Below, piece by piece: positions 57,198 through 64,000 of a stretch of DNA of 64,000 nt (the stretch's first letter is position 1; the number at the start of each line of letters is the position of its first letter). The DNA is taken from assembly GCF_902809845.1 (NCBI RefSeq), contig NZ_CADDWI010000009.1:458144-522143 (forward strand), in the 5' to 3' direction. The position numbers and the translations under genes were made by a program. Source of the DNA: Chelativorans sp. Marseille-P2723. Its GTDB lineage: Bacteria; Pseudomonadota; Alphaproteobacteria; Rhizobiales; Rhizobiaceae. The notes beneath the pieces are model-generated. The model did not search any database. It saw only the letters and a list, made by a program, of their open reading frames with translations, and had not been told where the DNA came from.

Positions 57198-57584
57198 ATG
57201 ACTGACACAAAAGGCCTCACCCCCAAGTTCAAGCATGTGCGGCTTCTTCTGGCCCGGGAGAAGGGCCGTCCGTCGGGTGACAGTGAGGAAGGCTATGATT
57301 TGCTTGTTCCGCTCGATTCAGAGGGGCGCCTCGATGCTGCCGAGTGGAAAGCTCACCAGGAGTCCTGTCGGGTCCGTTGGTTCAGCGCGAACGAGGAAGA
57401 TCGCATCGGTCGACTGCGGCGAAAGCCCGGCGGCCAGTGGTTCTTCGACTATGTCGAAGGAGAAAGCGATGACGAGATCGGATTTCGCCTGGGGGAGGAA
57501 CGGTTCATCACCGGAGAATATGTCTCTGTGAGTGGCAAGGAAGGCATGCGCACCTATCAGGTGGCACGGGTAGAGCGACCCTGA
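57198..57584 (+). CDS. Conserved-looking hypothetical protein, acidic
   Basis: A 128-residue soluble protein, MTDTKGLTPKFKHVRLLLAREKGRPSGDSEEGYDLLVPLDSEGRLDAAEWKAHQESCRVRWF, then DRIGRLRRKPGGQWFFDYVEG, DDEIGFRLGEERFITGEYVSV and a short end. AAGGAG lies 11 bases before the ATG. The regular beta-strand pattern suggests a compact fold. I believe relatives occur beside usp and hpf genes in other rhizobial low-oxygen clusters but cannot name the family. Function unknown. Confidence 0.7.
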   Translation: MTDTKGLTPKFKHVRLLLAREKGRPSGDSEEGYDLLVPLDSEGRLDAAEWKAHQESCRVRWFSANEEDRIGRLRRKPGGQWFFDYVEGESDDEIGFRLGEERFITGEYVSVSGKEGMRTYQVARVERP

Positions 57585-57697
57585 CACTGTTAAGGCAGAC
57601 TTGTTGACCGGATGCGCGATCACGGCGGTATTCGTGAGACGAGGTCAGCCAGCCGGGCGGCGGGAACATCCTGGTGAAACCATTACGATGTAGAAAG

Positions 57698-57716
57698 GTC
57701 GTGGTTGAACCACGAC
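57698..57716. promoter_or_regulatory. Perfect 19-bp palindrome just upstream of the HPF-like gene
   Basis: GTCGTGGTT-G-AACCACGAC has 9-bp perfect arms around one base and ends 16 bp before the ATG at 57733, with GGAAGAG between. At that position it may be an operator for a dimeric regulator. A one-base loop is too tight for a full RNA hairpin, but a shorter stem could still form in the leader. Confidence 0.55.
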
Positions 57717-57732
57717 AGGAAGAGAGCAAGCT

Positions 57733-58056
57733 ATGCTCGGACTTATGATCGCTTATCGCAATCTCGACTCGTCTCCTGCAGTCGAAGAGCAGATAAATGA
57801 AAGGTTCGCTGACCTGGAAAAGCTCGGGGCCCGGATAGAGAGCTGCGATGTCGTCATCGAAGCCGGCGACCGTCGAAAGGTGTCAGGGCGTGAGTTCACC
57901 GTCCGCCTGAAGATTGCTGTACCGGGTCCCGATATCGACGTGGAGCGCCGGGTCGACCGCGGCGAGCCGGCGGCAGACGTCAACCTGGCCATCCGCGAAG
58001 CCTTCGATGTCGCCCGCAGGGAGATCCTGGAACGCAAGTCCAGACAGGGCGCCTGA
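57733..58056 (+). CDS. hpf: HPF/RaiA-type ribosome hibernation factor (short form)
   Basis: A 107-residue protein with the sigma-54 modulation/S30AE fold: MIAYRNLDSSPAVEEQINERFADLEKLGARIESCDVVIE, FTVRLKIAVPGPDIDVERRVDRGEPAADVNLAIREAFDVARREILERK. The pattern of strand, helix, strands and C-terminal helix fits short HPF. It binds the 30S subunit and inactivates ribosomes in stasis. GGAAGAGAG precedes the ATG. It ends the usp-hypothetical-hpf series and fits a dormancy cluster. Confidence 0.85.
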   Translation: MLGLMIAYRNLDSSPAVEEQINERFADLEKLGARIESCDVVIEAGDRRKVSGREFTVRLKIAVPGPDIDVERRVDRGEPAADVNLAIREAFDVARREILERKSRQGA

Positions 58057-58104
58057 GAATTCTGGTACCTACGCGCGATGTCGGCCACCACGACGGGCCG
58101 CGGG

Positions 58105-58124
58105 CGGCTTATGCCTATAAGCCG
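58105..58124 (+). terminator. Hairpin after hpf
   Basis: CGGCTTAT-GCCT-ATAAGCCG is a perfect 8-bp stem with a four-base loop, 49 bp after the hpf stop. No T-run follows, so termination is uncertain. It overlaps the end of the IS256-like scrap and may belong to that instead. Confidence 0.35.
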
Positions 58125-58174
58125 TGGAAGGATTTCTCCACGAGCATGCGCAGGTTCATCATGTCGTCGGTCAT
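58115..58174 (-). mobile_element. IS256-like transposase 5' scrap
   Basis: A 19-codon frame MTDDMMNLRMLVEKSFHGL then stop. MTDDxMNLRxLVEK is the usual start of IS256-family (mutator) transposases in Rhizobiales, and the natural continuation is missing. It ends at the hairpin 58105-58124. It is too short for certainty, but together with the IS5 element 115 bp away it points to an insertion hot spot. Confidence 0.5.
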
Positions 58175-58288
58175 CGGTGTTCCTTCCAGAAAGGTTGGCT
58201 TCGACAACCAAACCCTACCGGAAAGCGCCGATGACCACCCCGCTACCCCAGCTACACCACCTCTCGGGACGTCACCCAGGACGCCTAG

Positions 58289-59113
58289 GGTCAGGACTCA
58301 TTGATCCAGAAGATTGTGGTAGCTGCGATGCAGATGGCCGAGAAGAAGGTGTGGGCGCATCGATCGTATCGGGTGGCGACGCGGCGCCAATCCTTGAGCT
58401 TGGCGAAGAGGTTCTCGATCCTGTGGCGCTGCCTGTAGATGTCCTTGTCGTAGGGGAACGGCGCCTTGCGCCTGCGGCTTGAGGGGATGCAGGGTTCGAT
58501 GCCCTTGTCGGTGAGGGCCTGGCGGAACCAGGCGCTGTCATAGCCACGGTCGGCGATCAGATGCGAGGCGGCGGACAGTTCCTCCAGGACCATGGCAGCG
58601 CCCTTGTGGTCACTGACCTGCCCGGCGCTGAGCTTGAGGATGATCGGCCTGCCGGCCTGGTCGCACACGGCATGGAGCTTGGAGTTCAGCCCGCCCTTGG
58701 TGCGCCCGATATGGCGGGGAACATCCCCTTTTTTAGAAGGCTCGCCGCCGTCCGGTGAGCCTTCAGATGGGTCGCGTCGATCATGATGCGCTCCGGCTTG
58801 GGGCCGGCCTGACTGAGCGCTGCGAAAATCCTGTCGAACACGCCCAGGCGGCTCCAGCGGATGAAGCGGTTGTACAGCGTCTTGTGCGGGCCATAGGCCT
58901 TGGGCGCATCCTTCCACTGCAGACCGTTCCGGATCACATAGACGATCCCGCTCACCACCCGGCGATCGTCAACACGCGGCACCCCGTGAGCCAGCGGGAA
59001 GTGCGGCGACAAACGCGCCATCTGCGCTTCGCTCAACAAGAACAAATCAGCCATCAGACCCTCCAAATGGAGAATCTGAATCACACTTCAATCCAGATTA
59101 ATAGGTCCTGAGC
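58289..59113 (-). mobile_element. IS5-family insertion sequence, apparently complete
   Basis: 825 bp with imperfect terminal inverted repeats: GGTCAGGACTCATTGAT at the left end and GCTCAGGACCTATTAAT (reverse strand) at the right end, agreeing at 13 of 17 positions. The sequence CTAG flanks both ends (58285-58288 and 59114-59117), which looks like the target duplication. The transposase fills the element and has a -1 slippery site. Size and structure fit the IS427/IS1031 side of the IS5 family. Confidence 0.88.
58291..59054 (-). CDS. IS5-family transposase made by -1 programmed frameshift
   Basis: Two overlapping frames form one DDE transposase. The first (ATG 59054; MADLFLLSEAQMARLSPHFPL, RRVVSGIVYVIRNGLQWKDAP, PERIMIDATHLKAHRTAASLLKKG) stops at 58686. 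The second continues KKGDVPRHIGRTKGGLNSKLHAVCDQAGRP, HLIADRGYDSAWFRQAL and RHRIENLFAKLKDWRRVATRYDRC to 58291. The join is A-AAA-AAG-GGG, a classic -1 slip site at about 58730-58739. The DDE residues are all present (IDATH, IADRGYD, RHRIENLF), so the element could be active. Confidence 0.88.
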
Positions 59114-59164
59114 CTAGCACCGCTGGACCACCGGGTAACAAGCTATGGATCTCGGCCATTCGTT

Positions 59165-60157
59165 TCAGGGTATTAGGCCGGACGGTGCAAGATCTCGTCC
59201 GATGGTACGCGCCAAACTCAGCAGCCGCCGGCATGCGGGGTTATCGTTTCGGGTGGACCAGACCATGCTGAACGGCAAGACCTCACCAGCGAGTTGCCGA
59301 TAGGTGATGCCGGGAAACTGCGCGACAATCGTGGCCTCGCTCGTCAGCGTGAGGCCACGACCGACAGCAACCAGCGACAGGATATTGTCGCGACCGACCT
59401 GTTGGGAATAAATCTCTGCGTGGCTTCCGAGGCCCGCAAGATGCGCAACCAAATAGTCATGGATTTCCTGGCCCGGGGCAACATCGCTAACGATGAACCG
59501 CTCCGACAGCAGGTCCGGCCATCCGAGTTCTGCCTTCTCCGCCAGGCGATGATCGTCAGGCAAAACGACGAAGACCCTCTCGCACCACAGATGCTCGGTC
59601 TCACAGCCGTCCCAGGTCTTCGTGCCTGTTATAAAGGCAACGTCGAGATTCAATGTCCGGACGGCAGCGACATGCTCCGCCGGGTTTCCCTCGATGGGAT
59701 CGACCCGGACATTCGGATGGAGTTTGCCGAACTGCCGCAGCAGGTCGAACAGGAAGCCGGACGCAAGCGACGAGAAGACGCCGACCCGGACGTGTCCCTC
59801 CTCGGACCGGCCGACCGCAGCGACTTCACTGGCGCCGGCGTCGATATGCCGGAGCGCCTTTCGCGCCGGTCCCAGAAACCGCTGGCCCGCAAGCGTCAAG
59901 CGAACTCCGCCCGCGTGACGCTGAAACAGGGACGCGCCGAGTTCATCTTCCATGTCGCGAATGCGGCGGCTGATGGCCGACTCTTCGATATCGAGTGCTC
60001 GGCCCGCTTTTCGGAAGCTGCCGTGCTCTGCCGCCGCCACGAAATAACGGAGGTGTTGGAGCTTGATGCGGCTCCGCGGCAGCTCGGGTATCAGGATTTC
60101 ATCTGGAGCATTGTCACTCGGACGGGGAACGATATTTTCCGCCCCATCCACGATCAC
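59165..60157 (-). CDS. LysR-family transcriptional regulator
   Basis: A 330-residue LysR protein. The winged helix begins about residue 30 (RIKLQHLRYFVAAAEHGSFRKAGRALDIEESAISRRIRDMEDELGASLFQRHAGGVRLTLAGQRFL). A periplasmic-binding-like sensor domain follows (VRVGVFSSLASGFLFDLLRQF, FVVLPDDHRLAEKAEL). An unusual 29-residue N-terminal tail precedes the DNA-binding part; a shorter start is possible. It lies 52 bp from the IS5 element and is divergent from the TetR gene. In related conjugative elements a LysR gene lies near trbI, but its target is unknown. Confidence 0.87.
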   Translation of the reverse strand: MIVDGAENIVPRPSDNAPDEILIPELPRSRIKLQHLRYFVAAAEHGSFRKAGRALDIEESAISRRIRDMEDELGASLFQRHAGGVRLTLAGQRFLGPARKALRHIDAGASEVAAVGRSEEGHVRVGVFSSLASGFLFDLLRQFGKLHPNVRVDPIEGNPAEHVAAVRTLNLDVAFITGTKTWDGCETEHLWCERVFVVLPDDHRLAEKAELGWPDLLSERFIVSDVAPGQEIHDYLVAHLAGLGSHAEIYSQQVGRDNILSLVAVGRGLTLTSEATIVAQFPGITYRQLAGEVLPFSMVWSTRNDNPACRRLLSLARTIGRDLAPSGLIP

Positions 60158-60493
60158 AGGTTCCCGTCTGCCCGAGGGTTGCGGCCAATGCCATCCATCG
60201 GCCAGGATGGTCGCGCCCTACCCTCGAAGCCGCTTGATGCTCCTGCCGCCTGGATTTCCCTGCGTCGTGTCGTCATATTTCGCCCACGCAAGAAACTTAA
60301 CAATATTCAGTTAGCGGTATCGTGCAGATTGACATTGCCAACGTCAACGGAAAATGAATGTCATTAAGTAAAGTGTCCGCCAGCAACCCGCCAGCAGGAG
60401 AGCGGCAAGTGTGCCAGCCAAAGCGATGACACGGTGTTCCGTGATAAGCGACCTGGCGCTGAGCAGTGTCAGGCCCAGCCGGGGGCGGCACTG
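60158..60493. promoter_or_regulatory. Divergent promoter gap between LysR and TetR genes with nested inverted repeats
   Basis: 336 bp without a supported gene. In an AT-rich centre (60290-60380) are TTGAC-N9-GTCAA (60329-60347) and, overlapping it, TGACATT (60330-60336) paired with AATGTCA (60357-60363). The first fits a LysR-type dyad in spacing, and the second may bind the TetR dimer. The overlap would allow mutual exclusion of the two regulators. Confidence 0.5.
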
Positions 60494-61114
60494 ATGCCCC
60501 GCCCGAAAAAGGATGCGGCCCTCGACATTTCCCGGAAAGCGGTCGAGGAGACCATCCGGCTCCTTGGCGAGAGGGACGATTTCGATGTACCGCTGGCGGC
60601 GGTGGCCGAGGCGGTCGGCTGTACCGCACCCGCTCTCTACGGGCATTTCCGCAACAAGGACGCGTTGCTGCGCGCCGTCCATGATGCCGGCTTCAAGCGG
60701 CTCTATGAAGAGAAGCGGGCGCGGGCCAAACACTTCAGGGCAGAACCCCTCGCCTATCTGCGCGCATGCAGCCATGCCTATGCCGAGTTCGCCTTCGACA
60801 ATCCGACCCTGTACCGCCTGATGTTTTCCCCACCGCCGAGCCTCGCAGCCGACCAGGGGCCCCTCTCGACAGATCTCGGCCGGTCGGTTCTGGAGTTGGT
60901 GGTGAAGGCCATTCGTGCCTGCCAGAAGCAGGGCCTTCTGCCGGGAGCGGACCCGAAGCGCTATGCTTTCACGTTCTGGGCAGCCGTTCACGGTGCGGTC
61001 TCGCTTGCACTGCAAAACCGTGCCCCGGATGAAAAGATCAGGCAGGACGCTGCGCTGGTGGTGGTCGATACTCTCCTGGAGATCATCGCGGCCACTGCTC
61101 CTGATCGCAGGTAG
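60494..61114 (+). CDS. TetR-family transcriptional regulator
   Basis: A 206-residue TetR protein. The N-terminal helix-turn-helix is MPRPKKDAALDISRKAVEETIRLLGERDDFDVPLAAVAEAVGCTAPALYGHFRNKDALLRAVHDAGFKRLYEE, followed by a C-terminal ligand domain (AYAEFAFDNPTLYRLMFSPPPS, YAFTFWAAVHGAVSLALQ) of the WHG type. It is divergent from the LysR gene and convergent with the trb operon end. The ligand and targets are unknown; control of conjugation genes or cargo is plausible by place. Confidence 0.87.
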   Translation: MPRPKKDAALDISRKAVEETIRLLGERDDFDVPLAAVAEAVGCTAPALYGHFRNKDALLRAVHDAGFKRLYEEKRARAKHFRAEPLAYLRACSHAYAEFAFDNPTLYRLMFSPPPSLAADQGPLSTDLGRSVLELVVKAIRACQKQGLLPGADPKRYAFTFWAAVHGAVSLALQNRAPDEKIRQDAALVVVDTLLEIIAATAPDRR

Positions 61115-61135
61115 TCCCTGTCATAGTCGGCCGCC

Positions 61136-61354
61136 TTACCTGCTCCGCTTCTCCTTCGCGAAACCCCGGTCTGTGGCGATGAACCGCTCGAGCATCGGCA
61201 CGATCAGCTTGACCGGGTCTGCGGCAGGCTGACCGGACTCGCGCGCCAGGACCTCGGCATAAGCGACGAGATCGCGATGAAGCGGTCCGGGCAGCTCCAC
61301 TGTCACCTTGACTGGTCTGTCCTCGACAATGGGTCCGAGTTTCAGCTTCGCCAT
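61136..61354 (-). CDS. DUF2274 protein at the end of the trb operon
   Basis: A 72-residue protein, MAKLKLGPIVEDRPVKVTVELPGPLHRDLVAYAEVLARESGQ...DPVKLIVPMLERFIATDRGF, with a ribbon-helix-helix-like pattern (strand VKVTVELP, then two helices). DUF2274 genes directly after trbI are characteristic of Tn4371-like integrative conjugative elements and related plasmids. The ATG at 61354 is two bases after the trbI stop. Its role may be regulatory but is not known. Confidence 0.85.
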   Translation of the reverse strand: MAKLKLGPIVEDRPVKVTVELPGPLHRDLVAYAEVLARESGQPAADPVKLIVPMLERFIATDRGFAKEKRSR

Positions 61355-61356
61355 GG

Positions 61357-62508
61357 TCAACTCCTGTAGGGTTCGAGAACGAGGTCGCGGGTGACGATCA
61401 CCCTGACCGGGAAGCCCGGCCGGACGGTGAGCGTCGGCGCAACCTGCAACTGGCGCTGGATGATCTGCTGGCCGGCCTGATTGATGGTGTCCTGTGCCCC
61501 ATCGCGGATGGCGCGGATCAGGCGATCCTCGTCGCTGGTGGCGAGCTCCGTCCCCACCGCAAGCAGGGTCGATAACCCCGCTGCCTTCATCAGATCCCAC
61601 CAGTGGTAATCGACGCCATCTTCAAGACCGGCAAAGCCGCTGGCGTCCGCACCGGGCTGACGTTCCAGCACGATGGAGCGGCCATTGGGCAGGATCAGAC
61701 GGTTCCAGACGAGCAGGACGCGTCGCTGGCCAAAGGTCACGCCGGCATCGTATTGCCCGATAATGCGGGTGCCTTGCGGGATGAGGAGCAGGCTTCCGGT
61801 CGGGCTGTCATAGACGTTCTCCGTGACCTGGGCGGTGATCTGTCCGGGCAGATCGGACCGGATGCCGGTGATCATCGCGGCCGGGATAACAGCTCCCGCC
61901 TGAAGGATGTAGGGCGACGCCGGCGCCATGATGCGATCGAGCGCAACGGTCTGGCGATCCACAGGGCCGTTGAGGAAAGCCGTGTGCCGATCCTGTCCGG
62001 CCGTCGCGCCGGTTTGCGAGCCAAGGCCGAGACCGGCCAGTCCCGGACCTCCGGTGGCAGTTGCCGTGCCCGGACCGGTTTGGAAGAAAACGCGGCTGAG
62101 GCGCGCCGCTTCTTCCTCGGCAAGCCGGCGCTGCTCCTCCGGGTCGACGGCCGGCGCCGCCACGACAGGCGGTGCGACCGGCTGTCCCCGGTTTTGCGCA
62201 TCGAGGATCGGGCCGCCGAGATCACCTGGCAAAGGCGGTCCAAGGACCGGGCCGGTATAATCCCTCGGCAGGCCGGACAAGCCATCGGCGGTGGGCCGGT
62301 TATCGGTCGAATAGAGCTCTTCGCCGCTCGCCCCCATGTCTCGGGTCTGGAGGGCGTAGACAAGCGCCCCGCCGATGCCGAGCAACGCAACGGCGCCGAC
62401 GCTGGCGAGCATCTTGCGGGAAAGTCGCGTGACACGGGGCGGATCGGCGCGCAGCCGCATGGGCGCGGCGGCGTCCGTGCTGGTAGTGGTGGCTCTGTCC
62501 TCGGTCAT
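61357..62508 (-). CDS. trbI: Conjugal transfer protein TrbI (VirB10-like)
   Basis: A 383-residue protein with a cytosolic start, one helix (KMLASVGAVALLGIGGALVYAL), a long proline-rich periplasmic stretch and the VirB10 C-terminal domain (ILQAGAVIPAAMITGIRSDLPGQITAQVTENVYDSPTGSLLLIPQGTRIIGQYDAGVTFGQRRVLLVWNRLILPNG). It spans both membranes and gates the type IV secretion channel. It overlaps the trbG end by four bases. The frame is intact. Confidence 0.93.
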   Translation of the reverse strand: MTEDRATTTSTDAAAPMRLRADPPRVTRLSRKMLASVGAVALLGIGGALVYALQTRDMGASGEELYSTDNRPTADGLSGLPRDYTGPVLGPPLPGDLGGPILDAQNRGQPVAPPVVAAPAVDPEEQRRLAEEEAARLSRVFFQTGPGTATATGGPGLAGLGLGSQTGATAGQDRHTAFLNGPVDRQTVALDRIMAPASPYILQAGAVIPAAMITGIRSDLPGQITAQVTENVYDSPTGSLLLIPQGTRIIGQYDAGVTFGQRRVLLVWNRLILPNGRSIVLERQPGADASGFAGLEDGVDYHWWDLMKAAGLSTLLAVGTELATSDEDRLIRAIRDGAQDTINQAGQQIIQRQLQVAPTLTVRPGFPVRVIVTRDLVLEPYRS

Positions 62509-63104
62509 GATGGCGAGTCTCCGGTATCGCGGGCCGGCTGGGCGGCGGCCTGCCGCTGTTCGATCCGGACGATCCGGACTGTCTGTTGGCGCTCGCCACT
62601 CCCAAGGCAAAGCTCGGCTGCACCGAACAGGCGGTCGACGATGAGGATGTTCTGGTGGATGCGGCTGTTGACGATCTGCGGCTCGCCATCCGAGCCAAGC
62701 ACGAAGATCGGCGGCATCTCGCCTTGGACGATACCGCGCGGGAAGACGACGTAGACGCGTCGACCATCGTCAAAAGACCGAGATCGGCCGCCACGGCGGG
62801 CTGTCGCCGGTCAGGCCGTAGCGATAGTTTCGCGCCGCCTCGGCCGGGATGACGGGTGCGGCCGGGACCGACCGACGCTGCCGCCCCGCGCCACGTTCCA
62901 GGAGGGAGGCGTGTGCAGCGGACGCGGCCGGTCGTCGGTGACAGGTGCCTGTACGACGGGCAGCGGCGGCACGTCGGCATCGTAGCTGAACTGAGGAACC
63001 CGATTGGTGGCACATCCAGCCAGCGCCGTCGCGGCCAGCAAGGCCAAGATCGCGGGTTTGCGGAAAGCCGGAAAGCCGGACTTACGGATCGGCGTGCGGG
63101 TCAT
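62505..63104 (-). pseudogene. trbG: Conjugal transfer protein TrbG (VirB9-like), internal deletion and frameshifts
   Basis: The start (ATG 63104) is a lipoprotein signal with lipobox LAATALAGC, then PQFSYDADVPPLPVVQAPVTDDRPRPLHTPPSWN. After VARGG near 62880 the frame shifts to VPAAPVIPAEAARNYRYGLTGDSPPWRPISVF, and at TTTT (62770 area) shifts again to DDGRRVYVVFP, PPIFVLGSDGEPQIVNSRIHQNILIVDRLFGAAEL. About 130 residues of the middle of VirB9/TrbG are missing. The second shift equals one extra T in a T run. TrbG joins the outer-membrane core complex, so transfer would fail if this is real. Confidence 0.82.
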
Positions 63105-63790
63105 TGGCTCATCTCCCGCGACCAGTTGATGGCGTTGACGTAGATTCCGAGCGGATTGGCACGCAGCCGTTCGGCGTCGCGCGGCGTCTGGATCACGATG
63201 GTCAGGATCGCGGTCCAGCGCTCGGTGGTGGAGAGTTGGCCGTTCTCGTATTGGCGTTCGGTCCAGGCGACGCGGAAGGAATCCGGTGACGCCCGGATCA
63301 CCGAGGAGACCTCAACCGCCACCTGCTGGCGACCAACGCGGGTGAAGGGGTCATTCGCACGGGCATAGTCGTTGAGCGCCGCCGCTCCCCGGTCGGTCGT
63401 CCATTCATAGGCGCGCAGCCAATTCTGGCGGACAATGATTGCGTCGGCCGGAATGGCCCGCACCTGCTCGATGAAGCGGCCGAGATGCCATGCGATCTGC
63501 GGGTCTGTCGGGCGATAGTCCGCGGTTGCGGGCGCTACGGTCTGCGCCTGACCGAGATTGTCCACCTGCACCACCCAGGGCACGATCGTCCCCTGCGCCG
63601 ACTGCCAGACCAGGGCGGCGGCGAAGCCGGCCGAGAGGACCAGCGAGCCGAAGGCCATGTAACGCCAGTTCCTTGCCTGAACGCGAGCCGAGCCGATGCG
63701 CTCGTCCCAGACCTGCGCGGCCTTCTGGTAAGGGGTCTCGGGTTCAGGTGTTTTGCCGTAATGTGTCGATGATCGTTTGAACAGATTCAT
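63101..63790 (-). CDS. trbF: Conjugal transfer protein TrbF (VirB8-like)
   Basis: A 229-residue inner-membrane protein: MNLFKRSSTHYGKTPEPETPYQKAAQVWDERIGSARVQARNWRYMAFGSLVLSAGFAAALVWQS (one helix), then the periplasmic VirB8-like domain (DPQIAWHLGRFIEQVRAIPADAIIVRQNWLRAYEW, TERWTAILTIVIQTPRDAERLRANPLGIYVNAINWSREM). It overlaps trbG and trbL by four bases each. It helps assemble the type IV secretion system used in conjugation. Confidence 0.93.
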   Translation of the reverse strand: MNLFKRSSTHYGKTPEPETPYQKAAQVWDERIGSARVQARNWRYMAFGSLVLSAGFAAALVWQSAQGTIVPWVVQVDNLGQAQTVAPATADYRPTDPQIAWHLGRFIEQVRAIPADAIIVRQNWLRAYEWTTDRGAAALNDYARANDPFTRVGRQQVAVEVSSVIRASPDSFRVAWTERQYENGQLSTTERWTAILTIVIQTPRDAERLRANPLGIYVNAINWSREMSQ

Positions 63791-63984
63791 GAGCGGTCGC
63801 TTTCGGAAAGATTTACGAAAGAGCCGGAGCCGTGGCTGTCGCCGGAGCGCACGGCATGGCCCGCCATGGTCGTGCCGTGGCCAAGCGCCTGTCGGCGCTG
63901 CATCTGCTGCGCCCATGCCGGAGGACCGCCAGCGGAGGCCGATGCGGCGGCGGCATCGCCTGCGCCGCCGACGGTGCCCATGGA
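63787..63984 (-). CDS. trbL: Conjugal transfer protein TrbL (VirB6-like), C-terminal end only
   Basis: The last 65 residues of a larger protein, SMGTVGGAGDAAAASASAGGPPAWAQQMQRRQALGHGTTMAGHAVRSGDSHGSGSFVNLSESD. The G/A/S-rich tail with WAQxMxRRQ...HG is typical of TrbL ends in this operon family. It overlaps trbF by four bases, as in trbL-trbF-trbG-trbI operons. The natural start is beyond the window; codons from adapter sequence at the right edge must not be read as protein. Confidence 0.85.
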   Translation of the reverse strand, partial: SMGTVGGAGDAAAASASAGGPPAWAQQMQRRQALGHGTTMAGHAVRSGDSHGSGSFVNLSESDRS

Positions 63985-64000
63985 CTGTCTCTTATACACA
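63985..64000. other. Tn5/Nextera transposase adapter sequence (artifact)
   Basis: CTGTCTCTTATACACA equals the first 16 bases of the 19-bp Tn5 mosaic end used in tagmentation libraries. It lies exactly at the end of the sequence, inside what should be trbL. On the minus strand it yields the peptide YKRQ, a known adapter-derived contamination. It is not genomic. Confidence 0.95.

Noticed and set aside
58686..59054. IS5 transposase first frame as a frameshift pseudogene
   Set aside because: The A-AAA-AAG slip site at the overlap is the normal -1 programmed frameshift of this IS group, and the DDE residues are intact.
63787..63999. TrbL reading frame starting at the right edge with a MYKRQ-like peptide
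   Set aside because: Those codons come from the Tn5 adapter; only sequence up to 63984 is genomic and it is the end of a longer gene.

Overview
The window looks like a GC-rich alphaproteobacterial genome, most likely Hyphomicrobiales (Rhizobiales). Grounds: the cydDCABX order behind a MarR/GbsR-type regulator, SqrR/BigR-like ArsR repressors, a trbL-F-G-I-DUF2274 conjugation block, an IS5-family element with a -1 frameshift transposase, and overall codon use. No rRNA, tRNA or CRISPR array was seen. Taxonomy is inferred from gene content only. The last 16 bases are Tn5/Nextera adapter sequence, so the right end is a contig end and not genome.

Layout. (a) 1-8115: 5' end of an RND-type periplasmic adaptor, a YgaP-like membrane peptide, a cysteine-bearing ArsR repressor, then the leftward cytochrome bd operon (regulator-cydD-cydC-cydA-cydB-cydX). 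(b) 8339-16927: a sulfide/persulfide module: SulP transporter, YeeE/YedE pair, BigR-like repressor, persulfide dioxygenase-like MBL protein, DUF442 phosphatase-like protein, YgaP-like peptide, MFS transporter, a third SqrR-like repressor, thioredoxin TrxC and a sulfide:quinone reductase. (c) 17098-21913: truncated metal P-type ATPase, IS3-family remnant, truncated ackA and frameshifted phosphoketolase. (d) 22220-31295: nitrate respiration (narK, two small genes, a PpiC-type chaperone, narI-J-H-G). (e) 32389-44283: CBS-domain proteins, a truncated Lon-like protease, an arginine deiminase operon, a cation P-type ATPase and an APH/AAA kinase-like protein. (f) 44388-50866: a complete-order N-ATPase operon (atpDCQRBEFAG). 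(g) 51015-58056: usp pseudogene, an RbbA-type ABC exporter locus, a second atpD 5' fragment with an intact usp gene, a conserved small protein and an HPF-like ribosome hibernation factor. (h) 58115-59113: IS256-like scrap and an IS5-family element. (i) 59165-63984: LysR and TetR regulators and the end of a Trb conjugation operon.

How it fits together. Parts (a) and (b) would let cells oxidise sulfide to persulfide, handle the sulfane sulfur and respire through a sulfide-tolerant quinol oxidase. Parts (c) to (g) resemble a low-oxygen dormancy island: phosphoketolase/acetate kinase, nitrate reductase, arginine deiminase, Na+-type ATPase, universal stress proteins, CBS proteins, a cation ATPase, an APH/AAA protein and a hibernation factor. 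FNR/FixK-like boxes sit in front of several of these genes. The gene set resembles the mycobacterial DosR regulon.

A striking property of the window is damage. cydD, cydC, the DUF442 gene, the metal ATPase, ackA, xfp, narG, the Lon-like and CBS genes, atpA, one usp copy and trbG all carry deletions, tandem duplications, frameshifts or IS truncation, concentrated in energy metabolism genes. This is either real decay of a low-oxygen module or a set of assembly errors. The adapter at the end shows the assembly was not fully cleaned, so the damage should be confirmed from reads.
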